Below are positions 8,813 through 16,754 of a DNA stretch of 64,000 bases, piece by piece (positions within the stretch are counted from its first letter, which is position 1; every line of letters starts with the position of its first letter). The stretch lies in the NCBI RefSeq assembly GCF_000737765.1, contig NZ_JPRI01000004.1:124001-188000 (forward strand). The letters are read 5' to 3'. The position numbers and the translations under genes are program-made. The notes beneath the pieces are model-generated. The model ran no database searches. It was given only the letters and a program-made list of their open reading frames with translations, and was not told the origin of the DNA. Origin of the DNA: Chryseobacterium vrystaatense. GTDB taxonomy: Bacteria; Bacteroidota; Bacteroidia; Flavobacteriales; Weeksellaceae.

Positions 8813-9544
8813 TTATATTTGGATCACTGCTTTATCCAGATCGTGATAAAGCAGTATTTTCCATTGATCTTCTGCCGCTTTTTTCTGCCATTCCAGTCTT
8901 AGTTCCATAGCTTTCCTTCCGTCAAAATCACTTTTATAGGCCAGATGGTATTTCAGGTAAGATTCCTGAGGGAGATCATCGGCTCCGTAAAAAACGGTTT
9001 CATTATTTTCTCTGATCCAGAATACCTGCATAAAAGGCGTATGTCCGCCTGCTACCTCAAAAGAAATCTCTTCATTTATTTTTCCCGAGTCTTCATCCAT
9101 CCACACAATATTGGGGAGGCTGATAAGCTTTTCCAGCGTGTCAAAATCAAAAGAAGGATTTCCTTTGTTTTCCATCGCAAAAGCCAGTTCTCGCTTCTGA
9201 ATATAAATTTCCGCGTTAGGAAACGTAGGTGCAAAACCATCTTCAGTTGTTTGTATACTTCCGTCAATATGATCTTTATGGAGATGGGAAAGGAGGAGTT
9301 TCGTAATCTGCTCAGGCTTGATATTTTCTTTTTCCAACAGCTCAGAAATAACAGTTTTTCCATCCGTATTTTTCCATCCGATACCTGCATCAAGGAGAAT
9401 GTAATCCTTATCAGTAACAATCAGAAAAGGCTGGACAGACATTTTAATTCCTTTAACCGTATCAAAATTTTCATCTGTTAAAAGCGTAAAATCTTTCGTT
9501 CTGCTGGCGGAGAAATTGCCTTCTTTAAGCGGAATAATTTTCAT
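8813..9544 (-). CDS. MBL-fold metallo-hydrolase
   Basis: A 243-residue cytosolic metallo-beta-lactamase-fold hydrolase. The metal-binding motif HLHKDH is at residues 87-92, preceded by the conserved strand ILLDAGIG (49-56); later metal ligands are plausible at G-G-H-T (around 190) and the terminal L-Y-H-D-L-D. The family includes lactonases, glyoxalase II and other esterases; the arrangement resembles quorum-quenching lactonase-like or unassigned MBL proteins, so I do not name a substrate. I start at the ATG at 9544; the frame stays open to a TTG at 9592 but the extra 16 residues are basic and lack family resemblance. It follows the NUDIX-type regulator gene on the same strand, 75 nt downstream, so cotranscription is possible. 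Confidence 0.8.
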   Translation of the reverse strand: MKIIPLKEGNFSASRTKDFTLLTDENFDTVKGIKMSVQPFLIVTDKDYILLDAGIGWKNTDGKTVISELLEKENIKPEQITKLLLSHLHKDHIDGSIQTTEDGFAPTFPNAEIYIQKRELAFAMENKGNPSFDFDTLEKLISLPNIVWMDEDSGKINEEISFEVAGGHTPFMQVFWIRENNETVFYGADDLPQESYLKYHLAYKSDFDGRKAMELRLEWQKKAAEDQWKILLYHDLDKAVIQI

Positions 9545-9619
9545 TCTGCAAATTTCCCGATTATTTCTAAAACCTGAAAACCTTTTTTTCAATAGGACCG
9601 ATCGGAAAAAACGATCAGA

Positions 9620-10369
9620 TTACCAGCTGTTCAGTCCGTTTTCCATCGCCTTAGCGTAATGCTCTTCATCAAAAGAGTAGAGGTCAGGAGCTTTATGGGC
9701 ACCGCCCCGTCTTTGTTCTTCAAGCTTCCTGAGAATTCCAAGGTTCTTTATTTTCCTGTAAAAATTTCCACGGTTCAGTTCTTTTCCCAGAACAGCTTCA
9801 TATAATTTCTGAAGCTCCGGAAGTGTGAATTTTTCGGGGAGAAGATTTCGTCCGATAGGCTTTGTAGATATTTTTTGCCTTAGGGTAAAGAGAGCCTTTT
9901 GTATAATTTCATGATGATCCATGCCAAATTCAATCTCCGGCAGCTGGCTCAAAAAGACCCATTCACAGGTCTCACTGAATTCATCAGGGATCAGATGGAA
10001 TCTCGAAGGACTGTATAATGCATAATATCCTACTGTAATAAAGCGCTGTTTCTGGAATAGTGTTTCATCGAAATCCTCAAAATGAAACTCACTTCTGTTT
10101 TTCTTTCCAAATACTCCAAATTCTTCAAGATAAACATCCGTTATACCGGATCTTTCTTTAAGTATCCTTTTTACCGCTTCATCCAAATCTTCGTCTTTTC
10201 TTACATAACCACCGGGAAGAAGCCATTTTTTTCGGTAGTTGGTTTTAAGAAGAAGCACTTTAAGTTCGTTGTGCTCAAATCCAAAAATAACGGGATCGGC
10301 TGAAATATGAGGCAGAAAAACTTCTTTTGCTGCAATTGATTGCTGTAATAGCTGTTGTTTAGGATTCAT
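9620..10369 (-). CDS. NUDIX-domain transcriptional regulator (NrtR/AraR-like)
   Basis: A 249-residue protein with a NUDIX fold (about 20-160) fused to a C-terminal winged helix (about 170-249), the architecture of NrtR-type repressors. The NUDIX box is degenerate: starting at GGYVRKDEDL it keeps the first Gly and Glu, but the catalytic R-E-x-x-E-E core reads R-I-L-K-E-R, so hydrolase activity is probably lost. In Bacteroidota this family has been recruited to sense sugars or ADP-ribose derivatives and to control nearby catabolic genes. An 18-bp near-perfect palindrome lies 22 nt upstream of the start (10391-10408) and is a good candidate operator for autoregulation. Regulated targets are not obvious locally; the MBL hydrolase downstream is one candidate. 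Confidence 0.82.
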   Translation of the reverse strand: MNPKQQLLQQSIAAKEVFLPHISADPVIFGFEHNELKVLLLKTNYRKKWLLPGGYVRKDEDLDEAVKRILKERSGITDVYLEEFGVFGKKNRSEFHFEDFDETLFQKQRFITVGYYALYSPSRFHLIPDEFSETCEWVFLSQLPEIEFGMDHHEIIQKALFTLRQKISTKPIGRNLLPEKFTLPELQKLYEAVLGKELNRGNFYRKIKNLGILRKLEEQRRGGAHKAPDLYSFDEEHYAKAMENGLNSW

Positions 10370-10390
10370 GGAACAAGTGTGATAAGTGTG

Positions 10391-10408
10391 TTAGTACAAA
10401 TGTGCTAA
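10391..10408. promoter_or_regulatory. candidate operator of the NUDIX regulator
   Basis: TTAGTACAAATGTGCTAA is an 18-bp inverted repeat with one mismatched pair. Read leftward it includes CACATTTG, close to the -7 consensus, so a bound dimer would block the promoter of the NUDIX regulator gene. Its size and central spacing are like NrtR-family operators. Confidence 0.5.
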
Positions 10409-10843
10409 AAAAAAATGAAACTTCACCAAAAATCCTTCCTATAGCCACTTATATTGATTCTGAGTAAAAGAATAAAGAAAAAAAAGATTCTCATGAAATA
10501 TTAACAGATATTTTTACGTTAGAAATGAACACAAAACAGATGGCTGGCATTCTGCAGGCTGTCATTGAAGAAAAGAATCAGCTCCCACTTACTGTTGATA
10601 AATAATTTTAAGATTAAATGCCATAGTTGATTGAAAGAGGCCGTCCAAAATGGACGGCCTCTTTTTTTTAAAATGATTACCTTTGACGCTTGTAAGAAGG
10701 ACGTAGTATTTGGCAGCAGTGTTGAAGATCTGGACGTAGATAGTTTATCCAGATCCGGTATTTTTACCAATCATAACACATTACCGGTTGTCATCTGAAA
10801 TTCTTTATTCTATAAGTAAAATTTAAATAAATCTCATTGAATC
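10409..10843. other. intergenic region with two tiny frames and a terminator
   Basis: No recognised gene. Two very short plus-strand frames are present: 10525-10605 (26 codons, starting M-N-T-K-Q-M-A-G-I-L) and 10673-10798 (41 codons, starting M-I-T-F-D-A-C-K-K-D), separated by a strong terminator. Neither matches a family I know. They could be remnants or small genes; the terminator implies a transcript ends here. Confidence 0.3.
10637..10669 (+). terminator. strong intrinsic terminator
   Basis: A perfect 10-bp GC-rich stem (GAGGCCGTCC / GGACGGCCTC) with a 5-nt loop, followed by eight Ts. It reads rightward, yet no recognised plus-strand gene lies directly upstream; it may serve a small transcript starting near 10500. 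Confidence 0.85.
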
Positions 10844-12037
10844 ATGCAGGTAAGCTCATCCCCTGGCATTTCTCGTACTGTAATTTGGCTCATGGCTGTG
10901 ATTTCGGGTCTTGTGGTCGCCAACAATTATTATAACCAACCTTTATTGGGGCTTATTTCGAAAGATCTGAATGTTTCTGAAAGTGCAGCAAGCAAAATTT
11001 CTGTACTTACACAGATAGGATATGCTTTAGGATTGCTGTTAATTGTCCCTTTGGGAGATAAATTCTTCCGTAAGAAATTAATTCTCATCGATCTGTTTTT
11101 GGTTTTTGGTTCATTATTGTGGATGACTTTTGCTACCCAGCTGTGGATGCTATATGCCGCAAGTTTACTGATTGGGGTCACTTCAGTAATCCCTCAGCTA
11201 TTTATACCTATTGCTGCTGAGCTATCCTCTGATAAGGAAAAATCTTCCAATATCGGAACAGTGATGTCCGGGTTATTATTAGGGATTCTTTTATCCAGAT
11301 TTATAGGAGGAATAGTAGGTGATGTGTGGGGTTGGAGAGCCATGTTCGGAATTGCAGCAGGGCTGATGATCCTGGTGTGGCTGGCGGTATACAAAATGCT
11401 TCCCGAGATGCAGCCTAATTTTAAGGGAACATACAAAGAATTGATGCGTTCTGTCGCTCATCTGGCTAAAACACAGCCCATATTACAGCTCGCTTCATTC
11501 CGTGGGGCGATGGCATTTGGATCTATGTGTGCTTTATTTACGACCCTGGTATTTCATATGGAAAAACCTCCTTTTAATGCAGGTTCTTCCGTAGTGGGAA
11601 GTTTTGGACTGGCTGGTGCGGTAGGAGCATTGGCTGCAGCGAAAGTAGGGAAACTTCAGAAATATCTGGATATCAACCGCATCATACTGTATTCACTTTT
11701 TATTGTGGTAGGAAGCTGGGCTTTTACCTATTTTGCTGGCGAAACCTACTGGGGATTAATCGTCGGTGTTATTCTGGTTGATCTTGGGGTTCAATCCAGC
11801 CATATTATGAACCAGACCAATTATTTCCTGATTAAATCCAATGCTGTAAACCGGTTAAATACCGTGTATATGGTATCTTACTTCATTGGAGGATCGCTCG
11901 GAACCTGGCTGGCTTCTCTGGCCTGGCAGTATGCACAGTGGTCTGGTGTATGTTTTGTAGGAGCATCTTTCGGAATACTTGCAATTATTGCGCACGTACT
12001 GTTCTGCAATAAAGTAAATAACGCCTCTCAATCTTAA
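10844..12037 (+). CDS. MFS transporter (drug/sugar efflux type)
   Basis: A 397-residue inner-membrane protein with about 12 hydrophobic segments and the MFS loop signature after TM2 (P-L-G-D-K-F-F-R-K-K). The N-terminal segment VVANNYYNQPLLG is characteristic of a DHA1-like subgroup of exporters common in Proteobacteria and Bacteroidota. Substrate unknown. The gene is convergent with the HxlR gene, only 2 nt between stop codons, with no terminator between them. It appears monocistronic. Confidence 0.85.
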   Translation: MQVSSSPGISRTVIWLMAVISGLVVANNYYNQPLLGLISKDLNVSESAASKISVLTQIGYALGLLLIVPLGDKFFRKKLILIDLFLVFGSLLWMTFATQLWMLYAASLLIGVTSVIPQLFIPIAAELSSDKEKSSNIGTVMSGLLLGILLSRFIGGIVGDVWGWRAMFGIAAGLMILVWLAVYKMLPEMQPNFKGTYKELMRSVAHLAKTQPILQLASFRGAMAFGSMCALFTTLVFHMEKPPFNAGSSVVGSFGLAGAVGALAAAKVGKLQKYLDINRIILYSLFIVVGSWAFTYFAGETYWGLIVGVILVDLGVQSSHIMNQTNYFLIKSNAVNRLNTVYMVSYFIGGSLGTWLASLAWQYAQWSGVCFVGASFGILAIIAHVLFCNKVNNASQS

Positions 12038-12039
12038 CT

Positions 12040-12432
12040 TTAATTTTCTTTGCTAGATTGAGCTGTTCCGTTATTTCCCTGAACTAATTCCTTGTGCTTA
12101 TTTCCCCATTTTTCGAGCTCTTCCCATATTGGGATCAGCTCTCTGGCTATATTGGTGAGTTCATAATCTACTCTTGGCGGAACTTCTGCATGCACAGTTC
12201 TTTTGACGAGACCTTCTTTTTCAAGCTCTCTCAGCTGGAGGGTTAGCATTCTTTCAGTGATTCCACAGATCCTGTCACGGACTTCACTGAAACGCAGTTT
12301 TCCATCTTTTAATCTATTTAATATCAATAGTTTCCATCTTCCGCCAATCTTACAGACTGCATAAGAAAGGTCACATTCCTGTATGTACTTTTTATTGATG
12401 TTATTCGTTGAATTTTCCTTTATTTTCCCCAT
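12040..12432 (-). CDS. HxlR family winged-helix regulator
   Basis: A 130-residue protein with the hallmarks of HxlR/MarR-like regulators: C-D-L-S-Y-A-V-C-K-I-G-G-R-W-K at the N-terminus, a helix ITERMLTLQLRELEKEGLV and the wing V-P-P-R-V-D-Y-E-L-T. HxlR proteins respond to aldehydes, quinones or redox stress through the N-terminal cysteine. It is transcribed divergently from an esterase/MFS operon; an inverted repeat in the shared promoter (12455-12470) is the likely operator, so it probably represses that operon and itself. Confidence 0.88.
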   Translation of the reverse strand: MGKIKENSTNNINKKYIQECDLSYAVCKIGGRWKLLILNRLKDGKLRFSEVRDRICGITERMLTLQLRELEKEGLVKRTVHAEVPPRVDYELTNIARELIPIWEELEKWGNKHKELVQGNNGTAQSSKEN

Positions 12433-12454
12433 AGCTTACAAATTTGTTAGTACC

Positions 12455-12470
12455 ATACAATTCGTTGTAT
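12455..12470. promoter_or_regulatory. candidate HxlR operator in divergent promoter
   Basis: ATACAA-TTCG-TTGTAT is a perfect 6-bp inverted repeat with 4-nt spacer between the HxlR gene and the esterase gene. A second palindrome, ACAAATTTGT, lies at 12438-12447 next to the HxlR start. Both are placed where a dimeric repressor would cover the two promoters. Confidence 0.5.
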
Positions 12471-12590
12471 ACAGTGCAAATGTAAGGTTTGAAATTTAAT
12501 TTTGTCCTCAGAAACTGAAAAGAAAGATCAGTTCGGGAACAATAGCGCTCACGTTCCCTGTACAAAGAGTAACAGAAAAAATAAAAAGTT

Positions 12591-13526
12591 ATGGAACTAA
12601 CATCATCAATAAACCAAATTGTCAGTCATTTAGGAAAAATACAGTCATTCAACGCACAGAATCCTTTAGATGATACCAGAAAATATCTTGAAGCCATGTC
12701 GCTTCAGCTTAGCGGTAAAAAAGAATCCGTTTCCGTGATAGAAGAATTGAATGTTCCGTTGGAAAATCATCAGATTCCAATCCGTATCTACCGTCCGAAA
12801 GGGAAGAATATTCAAAAATCATCAGCTATTATTTACATCCATGGAGGATGGTTTATAGCCGGAGGTTTCGAAACCCATGATGCTGTCGTAAGGAAATTAG
12901 CCAATACTACAGGATCAGCTGTCATCTTCGCAGATTATCGACTGGCCCCGGAACATCCTTTTCCTGCAGGATTAAATGACTGCATCGACATCGTAAAATG
13001 GACTGTTGAAAATGCAGAATCTCTTGGAATTGATCCGGATCAGATCGGAATTATAGGCGATAGCGCGGGAGGAGCCCTTGCAACAGGTGTTTCAACACAG
13101 GTAGGAGAGTTTCTTCAATTTCAGGTGCTGATCTATCCTGCAGCAGATAACAGGCTTAATACAAAATCATGGGAAACCTATGAAAACGAACCTGTTTTAA
13201 ACAAAGAAGGCGGTATTCAGGCTTGGAAATGGTATCATCCTGAAGGCGATACTAATCCCAATCCTTTGGCGGCTCCGATTCTGATAAAAGATTTTAAAAA
13301 TACACCAACTACATTGGTTCTCATCGCAGAACATGATGCTTTAAGAGATGAAGGAGAAGAGTTGGTGCAGCATATGAAAGACGCAGGAGTTCCTGTTAGT
13401 ACCAGCTTTTATAAAGATATGGTTCATGGCTTTATGCATATGGGAGAGGTTCTGAGCGAAGTACAGTACGCTGTCAATGAAATAGCTGCTTTTGCCCAGC
13501 AACATCTTGAAACGGTCGAAAAATAG
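12591..13526 (+). CDS. alpha/beta hydrolase, hormone-sensitive-lipase family (family IV esterase)
   Basis: A 311-residue cytosolic carboxylesterase. The oxyanion-hole motif HGG lies within I-Y-I-H-G-G-W-F-I-A-G-G (residues ~82-93), the nucleophile motif GDSAGG at ~156-161 with Ser158, the acid in A-L-R-D-E-G, and the catalytic His in the C-terminal M-V-H-G-F. This is the complete HSL-type triad and length. It hydrolyses short acyl esters; natural substrate unknown. It is the first gene of a two-gene unit with an MFS exporter 2 nt downstream, and both are probably controlled by the divergent HxlR regulator, suggesting detoxification or resistance to an ester compound. Confidence 0.88.
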   Translation: MELTSSINQIVSHLGKIQSFNAQNPLDDTRKYLEAMSLQLSGKKESVSVIEELNVPLENHQIPIRIYRPKGKNIQKSSAIIYIHGGWFIAGGFETHDAVVRKLANTTGSAVIFADYRLAPEHPFPAGLNDCIDIVKWTVENAESLGIDPDQIGIIGDSAGGALATGVSTQVGEFLQFQVLIYPAADNRLNTKSWETYENEPVLNKEGGIQAWKWYHPEGDTNPNPLAAPILIKDFKNTPTTLVLIAEHDALRDEGEELVQHMKDAGVPVSTSFYKDMVHGFMHMGEVLSEVQYAVNEIAAFAQQHLETVEK

Positions 13527-13528
13527 GG

Positions 13529-14701
13529 ATGAAGAAGTACGCATATATAGGATGTTTGGGATTCATTGCAGTAATTACTACGGAATTTGGAGTGATAGGA
13601 ATCCTGCCCCAGATTGCTGAGCATTATCAGATTGGAATCGACAAAGCCGGCTGGCTGCTCAGTGCTTTTGCATTGATCATTGCGTTGACAGGACCTTTCA
13701 TGACCTTGTTTATGTCCGGATTTGACAGGAAGAAAGTCATGTTGGCAGCCATTGCCATATTTCTGTTTACGGCTGTTGTTTCTGCGATGTCTCCACCTTT
13801 CTGGCTTTTGATGCTGGTAAGAATACTTCCTGCATTTTTACAGCCGGTATATATTGCAACAGCTTTATCTGTTGCTGTATCCGGTTCAGATAAAAAAGAT
13901 GCGAACGGGCTGATGGGAATTGTCTTTATGGGAGTGGCCCTTGCAATGGTTACTACAGTACCTTTTGCAACCTGGCTGGCCAGTTTATGGATATGGGAAT
14001 CATCATTCATCATTCAGGGAGTGGTCAGCACGATAGCTTTGGCTGCTATCTATTTCCTCCTTCCAGCAATGCCCGTGAAAGAAAAAAAATCTTACAAAAG
14101 TCAGCTCACCATTTTAACGAAGCCGACTTTTATCATCAGCACGGCCATGAATTTTTTCATGATAACAGCCTGGTTTTCTACCTACAGCTATTTTGCAGAT
14201 TATCTGAATAAAGCGAAAGGAATGGATGGAACTATGGTAAGCTATATGCTTTTTCTGTTTGGGATCATTGGTGTTTTTGCCAACTGGATCGCAGGAAAAA
14301 TGCTGAGCTGGAATGTAGCCAAAACAACCGCTCTCTTTCTTTCAGGTACTGTAATTATGCCATTTCTCCTGTATTTCTCAGGAGACAGTCTGCCGGCAAA
14401 TATCATCAGTATAGCCGTATGGGGATTCCTGTATTCTCCAAGTTTCCAGAATGCATCTACCTATATGATCTCTTCTGTACCGAATTCTCTGGAGTTTGCC
14501 AACAGTTTGGCGACCTCTTTCGGGAACTTAGGGGTAACGCTTGGAACTACATTGGGTGGATGGATGATTGTGGCTAAAGGAGCTGCTTACAATCCATGGA
14601 TTGGCCTTGTATTTGGCTTATTGGCTTTTATCATGATTGTATGGAGAAGTTTTTTGGAGAAAAAGACTGAAAAACCAAATATAGTTATTCCCTATCACTG
14701 A
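13529..14701 (+). CDS. MFS transporter (DHA1-like efflux)
   Basis: A 390-residue membrane protein with about 12 predicted transmembrane segments. The N-terminal helix contains the pattern T-E-F-G-V-I-G-I-L-P typical of DHA1 exporters (AraJ/YdhP-like), and the loop after TM2 carries F-D-R-K-K. It begins 2 nt after the stop of the esterase gene, so the two are one operon and likely share a substrate pathway. A palindrome lies just past its stop. Confidence 0.85.
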   Translation: MKKYAYIGCLGFIAVITTEFGVIGILPQIAEHYQIGIDKAGWLLSAFALIIALTGPFMTLFMSGFDRKKVMLAAIAIFLFTAVVSAMSPPFWLLMLVRILPAFLQPVYIATALSVAVSGSDKKDANGLMGIVFMGVALAMVTTVPFATWLASLWIWESSFIIQGVVSTIALAAIYFLLPAMPVKEKKSYKSQLTILTKPTFIISTAMNFFMITAWFSTYSYFADYLNKAKGMDGTMVSYMLFLFGIIGVFANWIAGKMLSWNVAKTTALFLSGTVIMPFLLYFSGDSLPANIISIAVWGFLYSPSFQNASTYMISSVPNSLEFANSLATSFGNLGVTLGTTLGGWMIVAKGAAYNPWIGLVFGLLAFIMIVWRSFLEKKTEKPNIVIPYH

Positions 14702-14707
14702 TATAGT

Positions 14708-14726
14708 GTAACAAATTTTGTTACAT
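14708..14726. promoter_or_regulatory. inverted repeat upstream of the DsbA-like gene
   Basis: TGTAACAAATTTTGTTACA is a near-perfect 19-bp palindrome 49 nt before the DsbA-like ATG. It lacks a following T-run, so it looks like an operator for a dimeric regulator rather than a terminator. The regulator is unknown. Confidence 0.45.
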
Positions 14727-14774
14727 TGGCGAAAAGCCTTAATTTTGATGACATCAATAATTAAAATCAGTACA

Positions 14775-15476
14775 ATGAAAATAGAAATATGGTCGGATGT
14801 TATGTGTCCGTTCTGCTATATAGGAAAACATAATTTTGAACAGGCTCTTGAAAAACTTCCGTTCAAAAATGAAATAGAGGTGGAGTGGAAGAGTTTCCAG
14901 TTAGATCCCACCTTAGATGCTGCAAAACCTCAGAATACCATCGAGTATTTTAGACAGAAAAAAGGACTTCCTGCAGATCAGGCGTCCCAAATGATTGGTC
15001 AGGTAGCGCAGGTTGGAAAAGGAGCAGGAATCGATTTTAATTTTGAAAAAGCTTTGATCATCAATACTTTTGCTGCCCATAAATTACTTCATCTTGCCAA
15101 AAAATACGGTAAATCGGATGAAATGGAAGATGCACTTTTTAAAGCCCATTTTACCGAAGGGAAAAATGTAGGAGATATCGAAGAACTTGTTTCCCTTGCC
15201 GGAAATTCAGGTATTGATAAAGATGAAGCAAGAGAAGTTCTTACAACGGATCAGTTTGATTATGACATCAATCAGGATATTCAGGAAGCCAAAAACAATG
15301 GTATTTCCAGTGTTCCTTTCTTTGTTTTGAATGGAAAATATGCAGTATCAGGAGCACAGCCTTCTGAAGTCTTTGCCGATGCTCTTCAGCAGACTTACCA
15401 AGAAACAGTAAGTCCGTTTAAAAATCTTTCTCAGGAAGGAGGCGCTTCATGCGATACTGATGGATGCAGTATTTAA
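14775..15476 (+). CDS. DsbA family oxidoreductase (FrnE/HCCA-isomerase-like)
   Basis: A 233-residue thioredoxin-fold protein. The redox motif CPFC is at residues 11-14 right after the first strand (M-K-I-E-I-W-S-D-V-M), and the cis-Pro loop appears as G-I-S-S-V-P-F-F-V. No signal peptide, so it acts in the cytosol, unlike classical DsbA; FrnE-like homologues are linked to thiol/oxidative stress. Additional cysteines occur at the very C-terminus (C-D-T-D-G-C-S-I). The ATG at 14775 is chosen because the first beta-strand must begin there; the frame is open 57 nt further upstream without support. A terminator follows at 15531. Confidence 0.87.
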   Translation: MKIEIWSDVMCPFCYIGKHNFEQALEKLPFKNEIEVEWKSFQLDPTLDAAKPQNTIEYFRQKKGLPADQASQMIGQVAQVGKGAGIDFNFEKALIINTFAAHKLLHLAKKYGKSDEMEDALFKAHFTEGKNVGDIEELVSLAGNSGIDKDEAREVLTTDQFDYDINQDIQEAKNNGISSVPFFVLNGKYAVSGAQPSEVFADALQQTYQETVSPFKNLSQEGGASCDTDGCSI

Positions 15477-15530
15477 ATAATTTTAATTTCATTTTTTAAG
15501 TTAAAAAAGAGAATTAGCATATTCGATATA

Positions 15531-15555
15531 AAACACCTCAAAACGGGGTGTTTTT
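15531..15555 (+). terminator. intrinsic terminator after the DsbA-like gene
   Basis: Stem AAACACCTC / GGGGTGTTT (one G-T pair) with a 5-nt loop and a short T-run; lies 55 nt past the DsbA-like stop. Confidence 0.75.
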
Positions 15556-15628
15556 ATCGTTAAAAGGTTTCATAAAAAAGTATGTTTTATCTGTTCAATG
15601 CTTATTTTTGTTTAAATATTTACGCTCA

Positions 15629-16207
15629 ATGATAAAAATCAACGCCGAAGCTCATTATCCTGTTTCAGAAACCCTGTTTGTCTTTGCCTTAGATTCAGAA
15701 GCCGGGAAAGCTTTCGATGACAAAAATAAATTGGTGACAGGCATAGGAAAAGTAAATGCAGCTATAGAACTTACCCGGGAAATTCATTTCAGAAAACCTA
15801 AACTGATCATCAATCTCGGCTCGGCAGGAAGTAAAAACTTCAGCAAAGGTGAGGTGGTGTGCTGTACAAAATTTATTCAGCGGGATATGGATGTAAGAGG
15901 CCTTGGTTTCAGTCTTTATGAAACTCCTTTGTCGGGAATTCCACCTGTTTTGGAATATGGTCTCCAGATGAACGGTCTTGAAGTAGGAATCTGCGGAAGC
16001 GGGGACAGTTTTGAGATGAATCATTCGGAAACAGATTATAATATTGTAGATATGGAAGCATATCCGCTTGCCCTGATTGCTAAAAAAGAAAATATACCTT
16101 TTCTCTGTTTGAAGTATATTTCCGATGATGCAGGAAGTGACGCAGCAGATGACTGGGCAGTTCAGGTCCATCTGGCTTCTGAAGCTTTTAAAAAATTATT
16201 ATTTTAA
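15629..16207 (+). CDS. nucleosidase, PNP/UDP phosphorylase superfamily (MTA/SAH nucleosidase-like)
   Basis: A 192-residue protein with the nucleoside-phosphorylase-superfamily core: the strand and Gly-rich loop L-I-I-N-L-G-S-A-G (residues ~62-70) and the purine/ribose-binding D-M-E-A-Y (~150), where Met and Glu contact the ribose. It would cleave N-glycosidic bonds of adenosine-type nucleosides such as S-adenosylhomocysteine or methylthioadenosine. At 192 residues it is shorter than typical MtnN (~230), matching the compact 'nucleosidase' group of Bacteroidota. I start at the ATG at 15629; upstream codons overlap a terminator. Followed 12 nt later by a GNAT gene and then a Crp/Fnr gene, probably one operon. 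Confidence 0.8.
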   Translation: MIKINAEAHYPVSETLFVFALDSEAGKAFDDKNKLVTGIGKVNAAIELTREIHFRKPKLIINLGSAGSKNFSKGEVVCCTKFIQRDMDVRGLGFSLYETPLSGIPPVLEYGLQMNGLEVGICGSGDSFEMNHSETDYNIVDMEAYPLALIAKKENIPFLCLKYISDDAGSDAADDWAVQVHLASEAFKKLLF

Positions 16208-16219
16208 CAAAAAAGAAAA

Positions 16220-16744
16220 ATGGCATCTATTATCATTAATACAGCTTCAACTGAAGATTTTGAAACTATACAGAGCCTGGGCAGACAGACTTTCTCAGAA
16301 ACCTTTGCAGAAAGTAATTCTGAAGAGGCCATGAAAACTTATCTGGAAGAAAGTTTTAATACGGAAAAAGTAAAGTCGGAACTCAATAATCCCGATTCTC
16401 ATTTCTTTATCGCATGGGAAGAGGATAATCCTGTCGGCTACCTTAAATTGAATTCCGGAGCAGCACAAACCGAACTGAAGGATGATGATACATCTCTGGA
16501 AATAGAACGTATTTACGTCAAAAAAAGTCATCATGGGCAAAAAGTAGGGCAATTGTTGTATGACCAGGCATTGGAAAGCGCTCAAAGTTTTGGCAAAAAT
16601 TATCTTTGGCTTGGCGTATGGGAAAAGAACCTGAGAGCATTGAACTTTTACAGGAAAAACGGTTTTGAAGAGTTTGGAACTCACACGTTCAGACTGGGAG
16701 ATGATGATCAGACTGATCTGATGATGAAGAAAATTTTAGATTAA
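16220..16744 (+). CDS. GNAT family N-acetyltransferase
   Basis: A 174-residue acetyltransferase. The acetyl-CoA pyrophosphate loop is seen in I-Y-V-K-K-S-H-H-G-Q-K-V-G-Q-L-L-Y (about residues 95-111), and the C-terminal W-E-K-N-L-R-A-L-N-F-Y-R-K-N-G-F-E is the usual motif B. Sequence resembles the spermidine/spermine or diamine acetyltransferase-like group, but the acceptor is not certain. Middle gene of a three-gene cluster with short spacers (12 and 10 nt). Confidence 0.85.
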   Translation: MASIIINTASTEDFETIQSLGRQTFSETFAESNSEEAMKTYLEESFNTEKVKSELNNPDSHFFIAWEEDNPVGYLKLNSGAAQTELKDDDTSLEIERIYVKKSHHGQKVGQLLYDQALESAQSFGKNYLWLGVWEKNLRALNFYRKNGFEEFGTHTFRLGDDDQTDLMMKKILD

Positions 16745-16754
16745 TCCCCTAGTT

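Noticed and set aside
10519..10770. Minus-strand 83-codon frame upstream of the MFS gene
   Set aside because: It runs through a perfect terminator hairpin and shows no family resemblance.
14708..14726. Terminator after the MFS gene
   Set aside because: The palindrome is symmetric but AT-rich with no T-run downstream, so an operator is more likely.
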